Shown here: positions 1-8,945 of the stretch, piece after piece
Numbering within the stretch: the stretch's first letter is position 1
Layout of the letters: every line of letters starts with the position of its first letter
Source: Stentor coeruleus
Lineage: Eukaryota > Ciliophora > Heterotrichea > Heterotrichida > Stentoridae
Direction: 5' to 3'
Assembly: GCA_001970955.1 (NCBI GenBank)
Contig: MPUH01000758.1
Span: 1-36,450, forward strand
Length of the DNA: 36,450 nucleotides
Program-made: the position numbers and the translations under genes
Notes under the pieces: model-generated
The model's database searches: none
Told to the model about the DNA's origin: nothing
Seen by the model: only the letters and a program-made list of their open reading frames with translations

Positions 1-15
1 TTGTTGTCGCGGCAT
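1..15 (-). CDS. Possible 5' end of a gene leaving the window on the left
   Basis: The first 15 bases read on the minus strand give ATG followed by four sense codons (Met-Pro-Arg-Gln-Gln). The stretch is GC-rich compared with the DNA to its right. The following 225 bases are G-rich and C-poor on the plus strand, as are the regions upstream of the minus-strand genes at 10403 and 16378. Only five codons are visible, so no product can be named and the call is a guess from context. Confidence 0.25.
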
Positions 16-705
16 TTTTTTGTTTTGGATTGAAAAGGATTTTTGAGTATTTTGTAGGGATATGATGCAGTTGTTATGGTTTTAATGGTTGAGGGTATTA
101 TAAAGGTAGTTTTATGATACAATTTTTTAAAGATAGGCTGAAGATCAATAATTTTTAGTAATTGATTATAAAGATATTAGATTCTTAGATAGCTTATTGG
201 AATTTTGTGCCTTTTACACTTTGGAATTATTAAATTGTATCATTTTATTATTGAAATTAACTGAGACAACATTATTTTTATAACATTCATAAATTTATTC
301 TGATAAAACCATTTCAAAATATATCAGAGTCACTATCTCTGCATAAAAAATCATAAAAATTCATCGACACCATAATCAGTTAAAACATAGGCAAATACTA
401 AATCAAAATTCCAACATTTATCAATAACAAAAAATTGCATAATTTTAAATACAAAAGCAAAAATCAGCATTTAGCACAGCATATAATAAAAAAAACTTTA
501 CATCATCCATAAAAAATACCTCACATCATAATAAAAATAATTAAAAATACTCTATATCAAAAACCTTTAAAAAAAGCCCCAAAAGTAAAATTGCATTACC
601 CTTTCTGTTACCCTCAAAGAAAAAATCATTTACATCAAGATTTTTAACTAAATTTTTCTATGCATTTTCTCTTATGCAAATTTTTGATTGATTAAAACTT
701 TATAT
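16..705. promoter_or_regulatory. Gene-free upstream region of nicalin, probably a divergent promoter
   Basis: No credible coding frame is seen on either strand. The left third (to about 240) is G-rich and C-poor; from about 300 to 700 the plus strand is C-rich and almost without G. The same two-part composition occurs in the divergent gaps at 4886-5792 and 10404-11223. No specific promoter element could be identified. Confidence 0.4.
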
Positions 706-2248
706 ATGAAAGGAAGGATTGTATTTTTATTATTGGTTGGCCTGTGCTCTGGACTTGTCCAAGTACCTGTTCACAGATTAATACAATACGATTACGAGGG
801 AACATCATTCGGTTCACAAGTGGCTTCGTTCAATTTCTTAGGTGCTCACTTTAAAAACGAGTCCGAAGTTCCAAGGAAAATTGCCCTTATCCACGAAACC
901 TCCTTAACACAAGAAACCCTTGAGAATACCATCACTCTTAAACCAAGCGCTTTGTTGATCATCTTATCTACTGGCGCAGGGCTAACAAGAGAGATCCAGG
1001 TCTACCTCGGGTCAAATACCTTCCATTTCCCTATTTACTTCGCCTATGAGACAACTGAGCTTTTAGAAGTTTATGAAAGCCTTTTAATCACTGGAGAACA
1101 AACAATTGACTCAGACCAATTGCAGTTTTCTATATCATCCGAAGAGAAATCCTTAGTTAAAAACCTACAACAAGAAAACTTTTACGGCTTTGCCTATGAG
1201 TTCAGTGAAAACCTTCCAACAATCGCCATCGTCACATATCTAGATTCTTTTTCAGTAATCCCAGAATTAACTAAAGGTGTTGATTCTAATGGAAGTGGAG
1301 TCATAATAGCCTTAGAACTCATTAGGCTAATGAAAAAACTTTACGACAAATCTCCAGCACCATACAACCTTTTATTTGTATTCACATCAAGTGGTACAAC
1401 AAATCTTCAAGGTTTAAGACATTGGGCTACAACTGAAGAAAGTGAACTTCAACAAATAAGAGGGAATATTCTTTTTGCCCTTTGTTTAGATACTTTAGGT
1501 AAAAGTGAGAATATGTATATGCATGTATCAAGTTTTAGGTAAAAGTGAGAATATGTATATGCATGTATCAAGATTCCAGAAAGATGGGGAAACTGAACTT
1601 ACGAATATATATTCACAGTTTAATGCAACTGCAGAGAAATCAAATATTTTATTGGATTATAAGAAGAAAAAAGTTAATATGGCAGATTCATTTGTCCCTT
1701 GGCAGCATGAGATTTTCGCTAAAAACAAAATTGTTTCTGCAACTTTATCACATTTAGAAAATAGTAGAAGTGGTATTGTTGATTATAGTTCAGTATTTGA
1801 TGATAAACTTGATATGGATGTTTTACAGAGAAATATAAAATTTGTAGCTGAAAGTTTGGCTAAGTATTTATATAGTGTTGAAAGTACAGTAAATTATATT
1901 TAGGCGATATTTTCTAAAGCTGATGTGCTTAATACAACTTATCTTGAAGAGTTAGTTGAGAATTTCAGAGATTTTAATAGATTCCCAGCTAAAATGACCC
2001 CTGGATCCAAGTTCTCGAATTACTTCCAAGACCTTCTTAAAGATTTGAAGTTCAATTTCAAAGTTCAAAAATTCCCAGCACCAGATGTTACACTCTACAA
2101 TTCTAAACAAGAATCGCTTAGTGTTTATAAAGTCAAACCTGCAATGCTTGACCTTTACATCTTTTTAGGAGTTCTTGGATATCTCGCTGTACTCTGGCTT
2201 GTTATAAAGTTCCTGGGAAAAAACTTTATCAAAACCAAAAAAAACTAG
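706..2248 (+). CDS. NCLN: Nicalin (BOS complex subunit NCLN-like), frame broken by a 40-bp tandem duplication
   Basis: Nicalin is an ER membrane protein related to nicastrin and M28 peptidases. In animals it works in the translocon-associated BOS/multipass complex; that role is inferred here by homology. The start is the ATG at 706, followed by a hydrophobic signal-like segment. The luminal domain carries the family-typical segments DSFSV, GVDSNGSGV, YNLLFVF, FALCLDTLG, WQHE and TLSHLE. A C-terminal membrane helix and a lysine-rich tail end the protein. A 15-nt intron (1889-1903) carries an in-frame stop and must be removed to join the last exon. As assembled, a 40-bp tandem copy at 1494-1573 causes a frameshift and a stop at 1540-1542; with one copy the reading continues in family-consistent sequence. 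The HECT gene begins 19 bp after the stop. Identity is fairly sure; integrity of the frame is uncertain. Confidence 0.85.
1494..1573. repeat. 40-bp tandem duplication inside nicalin
   Basis: Positions 1494-1533 and 1534-1573 are identical except for the last base of each unit (T at 1533, A at 1573). The unit is not a multiple of three, so it shifts the frame. A GT..AG segment of 40 nt (1499-1538) could formally be spliced, but every other intron seen here is exactly 15 nt. An assembly error or an allele-specific duplication is more likely. Confidence 0.9.
1889..1903 (+). other. 15-nt intron in nicalin
   Basis: GTAAATTATATTTAG lies at a codon boundary and ends in an in-frame TAG. Removing it joins the frame ending in Ser-Thr to the frame containing Leu-Asn-Thr-Thr-Tyr and restores the C-terminal part of nicalin. 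Confidence 0.85.
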
Positions 2249-2267
2249 ACTAATTAGGATTATAAAA

Positions 2268-3623
2268 ATGGGTGAAAAACATTCTACATCTCGAAAAAAA
2301 TCTCATGATATGACTCAATCTCAGTTTACCAATTCATATGATGGGTTATTTTGTAAGAATTGCAAGAAAATGTTTTCATTAGAAAATGATATAAGAAAAC
2401 ATGAAAATAGTTGTCCTAGTTATGTAAACACATGTTATGTGTATTTTTTTTCTGAGCCAGCGAAGAAAGTTTTTACTGGGGGTTTTGAAGAAAAAGCTGG
2501 GTATTTTGCAGAGGAAGTTCAAAAGCTAAAAGTCAGTGTAGCTAGTTCTAGTATGGAAGTTGAGGTTTTGAGGGATAAAATTTTGCAAGACTCTTATGAT
2601 CTTCTTCGTCAATTTAGTGATAAAGACTGGCTTAAAGAATTTCATATAAGCTTTACGTCTGAGATATCAAATGATGCTGGTGGGCTTATGAAAGAATGGA
2701 TAAATACTTTGGTTGCTGAGTTTTTTAATACTTCTAGGCAAATGTTTACTAGAACAGATACTGATGATATATACTTTACAGTACCGACGAATTATGATCA
2801 AAATAAACTTAGTTACTATTTTTTCTTAGGGAAACTTCTTGCTAAAGCATTACTTGAAAATATCCCAGTCCCATGTGGCTTACACTTTATATTCTATAAA
2901 CAGTTTTTACAACAGGAAGTCAGCTATAATGATTTAAAAAATTTCAGTAAATCTCTTTATGATTCTTTTGAACAAATGAAAACTAATTCTGTTAATGATT
3001 TAGGTTTAGGATATTTTTGTATCGACAGAATTATCAATGGAGTTGTCCATAAATATAATCTAAAACCAAAAGGAGAAGCAATTGAGATTACAGATGAGAA
3101 TAAATTAGAATATATAGAGCTTTATAGTCAGTATGAAATGGCTAAAGGTATTGAAGAACCATTGAATCAAATAAGAAATGGGCTTAAATCTTTGATCCCA
3201 ATGGAACTTTTGAATAATTTTACCCCTGAAGAATTAGAAAAATTACTATGTGGGGAATCTAATATCGATGTTGAACAATGGAGACGTTTTGCTCAATATT
3301 CAGGAGAATTTACTCATAACCATAAGACGATAGTATATTTTTGGCTGATTATTGGTAAATATACTCAAGAGAGGTTAGGAAAACTCCTTAAGTTTGTCAC
3401 TGGGACTTCAAAACTCCCACCTCAAGGGTTTAAAGATCTTAAAACTGTAAGAGGACAATCATGTCCATTTACTATTGTCCCTATACCTTATACAGTAAAA
3501 TCTTTACCTAAGGCTCATACATGCTTTAATAGGCTTGAATTACCTGTATACCAACAACGAGATCATTTGGAAGAAGCTCTTAACTTTGTCACATCTTATG
3601 AGTTTAGTTTTGGGATAGAATAG
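2268..3623 (+). CDS. Small HECT-type E3 ubiquitin ligase with N-terminal zinc finger
   Basis: HECT ligases accept ubiquitin from an E2 on a cysteine and pass it to a substrate lysine. This 451-residue protein is almost all HECT domain (about residues 95-451). N-lobe features include FTSEISNDAGGLMKEW and the FFLGKLLAKAL segment. The C-lobe has LPKAHTCFNRLELP, with the predicted catalytic cysteine C419 (codon 3522-3524). The N-terminus has a compact zinc-finger pattern C29-x2-C32-x12-H45-x3-C49, close to ubiquitin-binding UBZ fingers. Most HECT enzymes are far longer, so this is a minimal form; substrate specificity cannot be read. The ATG at 2268 is only 19 bp after the nicalin stop. Confidence 0.9.
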   Translation: MGEKHSTSRKKSHDMTQSQFTNSYDGLFCKNCKKMFSLENDIRKHENSCPSYVNTCYVYFFSEPAKKVFTGGFEEKAGYFAEEVQKLKVSVASSSMEVEVLRDKILQDSYDLLRQFSDKDWLKEFHISFTSEISNDAGGLMKEWINTLVAEFFNTSRQMFTRTDTDDIYFTVPTNYDQNKLSYYFFLGKLLAKALLENIPVPCGLHFIFYKQFLQQEVSYNDLKNFSKSLYDSFEQMKTNSVNDLGLGYFCIDRIINGVVHKYNLKPKGEAIEITDENKLEYIELYSQYEMAKGIEEPLNQIRNGLKSLIPMELLNNFTPEELEKLLCGESNIDVEQWRRFAQYSGEFTHNHKTIVYFWLIIGKYTQERLGKLLKFVTGTSKLPPQGFKDLKTVRGQSCPFTIVPIPYTVKSLPKAHTCFNRLELPVYQQRDHLEEALNFVTSYEFSFGIE

Positions 3624-3772
3624 AATGATTAATAGAAATTTATGTTTTAAAAACAAGGTTATGCATTTTTATATAAAGTCTAAAGATTATTTATGTATAT
3701 TTAATCGTACTTTGAAGTTGTTGTGTATAAAAATTTTTACAAGAGAATAAACATATTTTAAATATAATTCAC

Positions 3773-4885
3773 TTACTTCTGAGAACTGCGTCCTGTGCTT
3801 TTACGTGAGTGGGTTTTTATTGAATGAAAATCCTCATGTTCGTAGTATGGGTTTTCTTTAGTAGCTCGTTCTTTTAACACTTCAAATTCTTGAAGTGCGA
3901 TCACTGCTTTTTTTTCTGCAAGTTGCCTTCGAGTTAATTTTGAATCTTTAACTTCTTCTATAAACTCTATTGCTAAAAATTTTCTAAATACAGCCTGTAT
4001 AGAGATACAAGGACGATCCCAAGATTTTATGTTGTTCTTTGGTTGGTTTATTTTTAAAGGTGTAGTTTCATTTAAATCAAAATCTATTTGTGTCTTTCTA
4101 GTAACATCAATACTGAACTCCGTATCTTTTTTCATAGAATACTTAGGATCTTTAGTAAATGTGAACTTTTGAGGAGGTAGCCTTGATCCATTATAAAATT
4201 CAAGCGATGATACTCTAGGTTTTTCCCTATGCTTAATAGATGAATGTGGTTGTGGAGGCATACGATTATTCATTCGAGGCAAAGAAAAATTGCTACTTTT
4301 AGGTTTTTTCGTAAACCTGTATTTTTTTTGTTCTAAATATTTCCTAAAAGTTTGTGTTAGTTGGTTTTGTGATCCAAGATACTCTTCACTAATATCAAGA
4401 CCTCTTTTAAATACCCTAAGTGCTTCAGTATTATTTCCTTTAAGTTTATATTGGCTACCTATAATATTTAAAGCAGTACAAAGGTTTTCATAGTATTTAT
4501 CTTTATCTGGTTCACAGTATTTAGTTAGAATATCTAAAGCTTTTAGAGAATGTACTAAAGCTGATTCTGAATCTTTATCTTCCATTTTAAGTAGACTTAG
4601 GTTTAGTAAACATCTGGCTAGATTGTAATAGTCTTCTGGTGTTGATGGCTGTATTTTTGATGCTTTAATTAAGAAAAGACTAGCTTGATGTGATTGACCC
4701 ATTGTCTTGTATAGACATGCTTGATTGTTGCAGGTTATTAGGACTAGAGAACTTTTTTCTGAAGAATCTGGTAAAGACTCAAGTGCTTTATCTGCTCTGT
4801 TCATAAAGTGAAAGGCCATTTCTAGCTTGTTTTGGGCTAGATTCTCCATAGCAAGCTTGTTAAAAGAGGCAATGTAGTTTATCAT
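3773..4885 (-). CDS. TPR-repeat protein of unknown role
   Basis: The 370-residue protein has a helical N-terminal half (about residues 1-195) with several tetratricopeptide-like units: NLAQNKLEMAFHFMNRADKAL, a unit around NNQACLYKTMGQSHQAS, a unit around YYNLARCLLNLS, and one around LNIIGSQYKLKGNNTEALRVF. TPRs form protein-binding scaffolds. The C-terminal half is basic, low in recognisable structure and rich in Ser, Lys and Pro, with a short helical piece near FRKFLAIEFIEEV. No catalytic motif is visible. It converges with the HECT gene (149 bp between stops). Specific function is unknown; ciliary or scaffold roles are possible but not shown. Confidence 0.75.
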   Translation of the reverse strand: MINYIASFNKLAMENLAQNKLEMAFHFMNRADKALESLPDSSEKSSLVLITCNNQACLYKTMGQSHQASLFLIKASKIQPSTPEDYYNLARCLLNLSLLKMEDKDSESALVHSLKALDILTKYCEPDKDKYYENLCTALNIIGSQYKLKGNNTEALRVFKRGLDISEEYLGSQNQLTQTFRKYLEQKKYRFTKKPKSSNFSLPRMNNRMPPQPHSSIKHREKPRVSSLEFYNGSRLPPQKFTFTKDPKYSMKKDTEFSIDVTRKTQIDFDLNETTPLKINQPKNNIKSWDRPCISIQAVFRKFLAIEFIEEVKDSKLTRRQLAEKKAVIALQEFEVLKERATKENPYYEHEDFHSIKTHSRKSTGRSSQK

Positions 4886-5333
4886 TTTAACAGTTTGTAA
4901 TTATTTATTTCTTTATATATTTTTTGCTTATAAATCATGAAAAACTTTTGGATTTCATTGGATTTTAGGGATTTATTAGTTTGAATGTTTTGTGTTTAGT
5001 AGTTTAATGTAATTAGATTTGGTAATTTGATAAAATTTTTATGCTATTTAAAGGTTAAATTTGAATATGAAAAATGCTTTTATTAATTTATGGTTGCATG
5101 TAGGCAATTGAGATTTTTAAGAATTGAAGATATTGAGTTTGATTATGTTGAGATAATGGTAAATATCTTAGAAATTTAGAATTTTATATGGATATATTAT
5201 TATTTGTAGCAAAAAAGCATAGTTTTTAATTGAAAGAAAATCTTTTTTTTTGTATTATTAATATATATCTTTGTATTAATTTTTCAAAGTATTTTATAGA
5301 GTGTGGCCAATTTTAAAATTATGCACTAGCTTC

Positions 5334-5342
5334 TATATAAAA
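5334..5342 (+). promoter_or_regulatory. TATA element upstream of the candidate RNA gene
   Basis: TATATAAAA at 5334-5342 lies about 28 bp before the start of the GC-rich island. That is the spacing expected for the TATA box of external-promoter RNA polymerase III genes such as U6. A proximal sequence element cannot be defined from one copy. Confidence 0.4.
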
Positions 5343-5361
5343 GCCAAGTAAAAAGTTACAT

Positions 5362-5473
5362 AGCCAGCGACAACGAGTGGTTTAACATACTGAATCTGCC
5401 CAAAGAAAGAGATCGTAGGACAAACAAACCTCGATCGGACAAGGTTTAAACCATGCCGCCTTAAAATGTTTTT
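5362..5473 (+). ncRNA. Candidate RNA polymerase III small RNA, unidentified
   Basis: A sharply bounded island (5361-5460) is about 47% G+C by my count, while both flanks are mostly A and T. It is preceded by a TATA box at suitable spacing and ends with a TTTTT run (5469-5473), giving a transcript near 110 nt. A helix can form between 5378-5385 (TGGTTTAA) and 5446-5453 (TTAAACCA). Directly stacked on it is a 4-bp helix, 5428-5431 with 5442-5445, closing a 10-nt loop. No long open frame exists. I looked for tRNA, 5S rRNA, U1-U6, RNase P, SRP, telomerase-template and box C/D or H/ACA signatures and found no convincing match. Strand and ends are inferred. Confidence 0.4.
5469..5473 (+). terminator. 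T5 run, possible RNA polymerase III terminator
   Basis: Five T residues directly follow the GC-rich island. T runs are common in this AT-rich DNA, so the assignment depends on the RNA candidate being real. Confidence 0.3.
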
Positions 5474-5792
5474 CTACTTATTAAATTTATTTCAAGACTT
5501 AAAAAGTATAATAATAATTCTTATGAACTAATTAAAACATCTTTACCATAATTCAATATTAATCACCTTATACCAAACATCCTCACTGCAGTACTTTGTT
5601 CAAAAATCAATTATCCTACATTCAATCTTTTAAAATATCATAATTCATATAGTCCATTATGCAAATATTTATTATAATAAAAAAAGTAAATTGTAGTATT
5701 AATTATCTTTAAAGCCACTTTATACCATACCAAAAAAATCTGATTATAAATCTTTAAACCCTAATTTTACCCAATAAAGATCACATCATAAA

Positions 5793-6971
5793 ATGACTTT
5801 TCTTTTCAGTAAAGTATATCATAATATGAAAAGTTTTCAATCAAGTAATTTCATTCAAACAAAACTAGCTGAAGTTACTAAAAATCATAATCCCTCAAAC
5901 CCATCCCTTACCAGGTCTAAACTATCTCCATCATCTATTCAGCTATTTAAATTTGCTGTAGCAAAAAAAGCATTTCAAGGTTCCGAAAAACAAAAAACCC
6001 ATGAAAATTCACATACAATAACTATCAAAGACACAAGCAGTGAAAGAAAATTAGATTTATTTGACACATTAAGTCCTAAATCCAACTATCATATCCACGA
6101 AAAATCAATGAGCCAATCAACAGAACTAACTATAGAAGATATAAACTGGATGAAAACAAAGCTCAATGATCAAGAAAATCATATCAAAATTTTACTTGAA
6201 GAAAATGCTAAGCTAAAAGAAAATAATTCTAAGCTAAAAGAGTTATATGATAACTACACAAAGGGTAATAATAAAATCATAAAGAAGGACGGGAAAAGTT
6301 ATCAGTGTGAAAAATGCAGAATAAAAAAATTGACTAAAATGGTTTACGAGCATCAAGTTGTATTTGAAAAAATACCAAAAAAAGCTAGTAGGAATAGTTC
6401 AGAAATGAAGTTTTTAATGAAAAATATTATTAAAGAAGATGACATGAAAACTTCAATGATAAACTTAAATAATCAAAGGGAATATTTACAAGTACAGAAT
6501 AAATTTACAAATATTCAAGAAAGTTATGTAGATTTAAATGAATATAAGGTTGCTGAAAAGAAAAAAATTCAAATATGTAAATGGGATAATGAAGAACTTT
6601 TAAGACAAATGTTATGTTATGCTGATATTCTGTATGAAAAAAATTTAGAGTAAAGGTTATTTAGGATTAAAACTATTACTGAACAGAAAGATCAGATATT
6701 TAATAATCTAAACTTGGCTCAAAAAGAGATAAAAGAATTTTTTGAACTTAGGCAGTATATAAATTACTTATTAGATCTGATAAGAGATCTTCGTAAAGAT
6801 ATGAAGGGTTTGGCTTTACAGCATAATTCACATGATAATCAGGAATTGAAAAAAACTGTACCGAAAGAGATTATTGATGATATAACAAGTATCGCTAGAA
6901 AGGCTAAAATGGGAATGAGCGATGTAGTAAAAAAAGTAATTTTGAAAATGAAAAGCAAAAGTGACTCATAG
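5793..6971 (+). CDS. Coiled-coil protein of unknown function, two exons
   Basis: Two frames (5793-6653 and one running through 6714 to 6971) join after removal of the 15-nt intron 6650-6664, giving about 387 residues. The first 110 residues are Ser/Lys-rich and probably disordered. A coiled coil covers about residues 113-160 (IKILLEENAKLKENNSKLKE). A C172-x2-C175 pair follows in a basic context. The rest is helical and charged, including LRDLRKDMKG, and the C-terminus is lysine-rich. No enzyme motif is seen and I recognise no family. The start is the first ATG; a second in-frame ATG at 5826 is also possible. The upstream DNA is C-rich and G-poor, as before other plus-strand genes here. Confidence 0.7.
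6650..6664 (+). other. 15-nt intron in the coiled-coil gene
   Basis: GTAAAGGTTATTTAG interrupts a codon after its second base; retaining it makes a TAA stop at once. Removing it joins the two coiled-coil frames. Confidence 0.8.
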
Positions 6972-7312
6972 AAGTATTTATTATAAACTAATTTATATTA
7001 AAATTCTTACTATATACCTTATAATAAGTATATAAAACTTAAAAAATAAAATGATTAAACATATACAATTTCACATTAAAACCAATTAGAAAATCCACTC
7101 TATAAAAAAATCAATTATCAATGAAAATATATAAAATTAACCAAAATCACATAAATTCATCCATATATTTTTCATCACTCCTCTTCTGTTAATTATATTC
7201 TTATTATAAATAAAAAATTAAATCCTAACTTTGCTTTATTTTCATTATCTTTTTATTCCTGAGAATTTTTTCCTATATCATCCTTTAGAATTTATTAGTT
7301 AAGATAAACAAT
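6972..7312. promoter_or_regulatory. Upstream region of the MFS gene, no gene seen
   Basis: This 341-bp gap between two plus-strand genes is AT-rich, and its C:G ratio strongly favours C on the plus strand. I see no RNA gene or defined promoter element. Confidence 0.3.
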
Positions 7313-8605
7313 ATGAATGAAAGACTTAATGTGATCTTACTACACATAGGTTTAATTTTGGTTATGATCGTAATGTATATAAAGGTAGGTGGAAATATAA
7401 ACAGTTGGGGAACACTAAGTCCTTATATAGCATCCTATTTTAACTCTATAGATAATTCAATAACAATTGCTGACTTTGTAATTGTGAATTCAATTGCTTG
7501 TGTTTTTGAATCAGGCTTGAGTGTTCTGGTTGCTTATGCTATAAGATTAGCTCATCCTTTTTATGTCAGCTGCTCTGGAGCTTTGTTTTCGACTGCGATT
7601 ATGTTTATGTCAAGCTTTATAACTAGTCCACATCTATTTTGTTGGGTTTTTGGTTTTGCCATGGGATCATTTTCAGCATCCATATTTTTTCCTTGTCTTT
7701 GGATAGTTTGGAATCAAATTCCTGAAAACAAAGCTAGATTAAGTGGATTTGCACTTATTGGATATAGTCTTGGACCTATGATTTTTGGTTTAATCTTTAC
7801 AATGATTGTGAACCCGAATGATTACCAGGCAGAAAATGTGAAAAGTGATGGAAATGAAGACCAAAAAATGTTCGGCCATGATGTTGCTGACAGAGTTCCA
7901 AAAGCAATTAGACTACTCTCTTTATGTTTATTAACTTCATACATACTCGGTATTTTATTTCTAAAAAGGAAATGGAAAGTAGACATAGGAGAAGGTGAAG
8001 CAGGTGAAGCAACACTAACATTTTCCCAAATGATTAAAAGTTTTAAAGTGTGGAATTTATTTTTCATAGCATATTTCAGTGTTACATGTCTAACTTATAT
8101 AACAAATACTTACAAAATTATTGGAATGTTATATATAAACAATGATCATTTTACAACATATATTGGGTCTATAGGTTCATTTTCAGGGTGTATTGGATGT
8201 TTAATATTTGGTGTTCTTTTTGATAAATATTCATGGAAATTAATTATGACTTGTGATTGCATACTTGTAATTATGTTTTATGCAACATTTCAAGTATCTT
8301 TGGATATAAAATATTTGTATGGATTTTATGTTATAATGCTTTATTTTCTTAGTATGGCAGGATATATAGGTATTGTTGTGCAAACTGATAGAGATTTTCC
8401 TGAAGATAAATGGATAGTCCCTTATGTTTGTTTGGGTTTGATTCCAGCATATACAATGCCGTATATATTTGAAAAATTTATAACTCCAATTGTTGGATAT
8501 TTTGCTACTTTTGTTATAGTTGCAGGGATTACAGCAATCGCAATGCTCCAAAGTATTTTCCATCCAATCTCGGTAGTAACATATTATGAAAGCTTTACTA
8601 ACTAA
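7313..8605 (+). CDS. Major facilitator superfamily transporter, monocarboxylate/oxalate-formate-antiporter-like
   Basis: The 430-residue protein starts at a clear ATG and has about twelve hydrophobic helices, the usual MFS size. Early WGTLSPYIASYF resembles the first extracellular stretch of the oxalate/formate and monocarboxylate branch. A loop segment FGVLFDKYSWK between the seventh to ninth helices resembles MFS motif A. A charged central loop (about residues 165-195) separates the two halves. Substrate cannot be told from sequence. It is paralogous to the partial transporter at the right edge (35666-36450), sharing LKRKWK, TFSQM, KYSWK and RDFPEDKWIV-type segments. Confidence 0.8.
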   Translation: MNERLNVILLHIGLILVMIVMYIKVGGNINSWGTLSPYIASYFNSIDNSITIADFVIVNSIACVFESGLSVLVAYAIRLAHPFYVSCSGALFSTAIMFMSSFITSPHLFCWVFGFAMGSFSASIFFPCLWIVWNQIPENKARLSGFALIGYSLGPMIFGLIFTMIVNPNDYQAENVKSDGNEDQKMFGHDVADRVPKAIRLLSLCLLTSYILGILFLKRKWKVDIGEGEAGEATLTFSQMIKSFKVWNLFFIAYFSVTCLTYITNTYKIIGMLYINNDHFTTYIGSIGSFSGCIGCLIFGVLFDKYSWKLIMTCDCILVIMFYATFQVSLDIKYLYGFYVIMLYFLSMAGYIGIVVQTDRDFPEDKWIVPYVCLGLIPAYTMPYIFEKFITPIVGYFATFVIVAGITAIAMLQSIFHPISVVTYYESFTN

Positions 8606-8945
8606 TAGATTTTATAAGATATAAAATTAATGCATAAAAATTGTAATGATTATCCTTTTATTTATTGGTGCTAAAATAATCTTTATTATATAAACCACTT
8701 TTCAAAAAATTATATCACAAGCAAGTTGATATTTTATAAAATCAATCAAAAAACTATAAAATGACTAATCTAAAAAATTATGAAAAAAAATTAAACAATT
8801 ACACTTCTCATCAATCATAAAAATCCTCAACTATATCTCAAACCAACTATTCATTTCCCTCAAAAAAAAAAAAAATTCCTTCAAATTTACAACAACTTAA
8901 ACATTTACTTTTCAATATTTCTTATCTAAATTCTCTAAGTTATTT
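8606..8945. other. Convergent 3' flanks, no gene seen
   Basis: This AT-rich 340-bp gap lies between the stops of the MFS gene and the CDPK gene. It contains a long A run near 8860 and becomes C-rich toward the CDPK stop. No RNA gene or coding frame is supported. Confidence 0.4.

Larger units (their letters stand above)
4886..5792. promoter_or_regulatory. Divergent intergenic region with a GC-skew flip
   Basis: This 907-bp gap separates the TPR gene (-) from the coiled-coil gene (+). The left part is G-rich and C-poor (5101-5160 has 15 G and 1 C). The right part is C-rich and G-poor (5701-5760 has 2 G and 12 C). The GC-rich RNA candidate at about 5362-5473 sits between them. No coding frame is convincing. 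Confidence 0.5.

Noticed and set aside
1499..1538. A 40-nt GT..AG intron that would repair nicalin
   Set aside because: Its boundaries arise from the tandem duplication itself, and all other introns here are 15 nt.
5362..5473. U6, tRNA or telomerase RNA at the GC island
   Set aside because: No ACAGAGA box, no tRNA cloverleaf with a proper T loop, and no telomere-template-like repeat on either strand.
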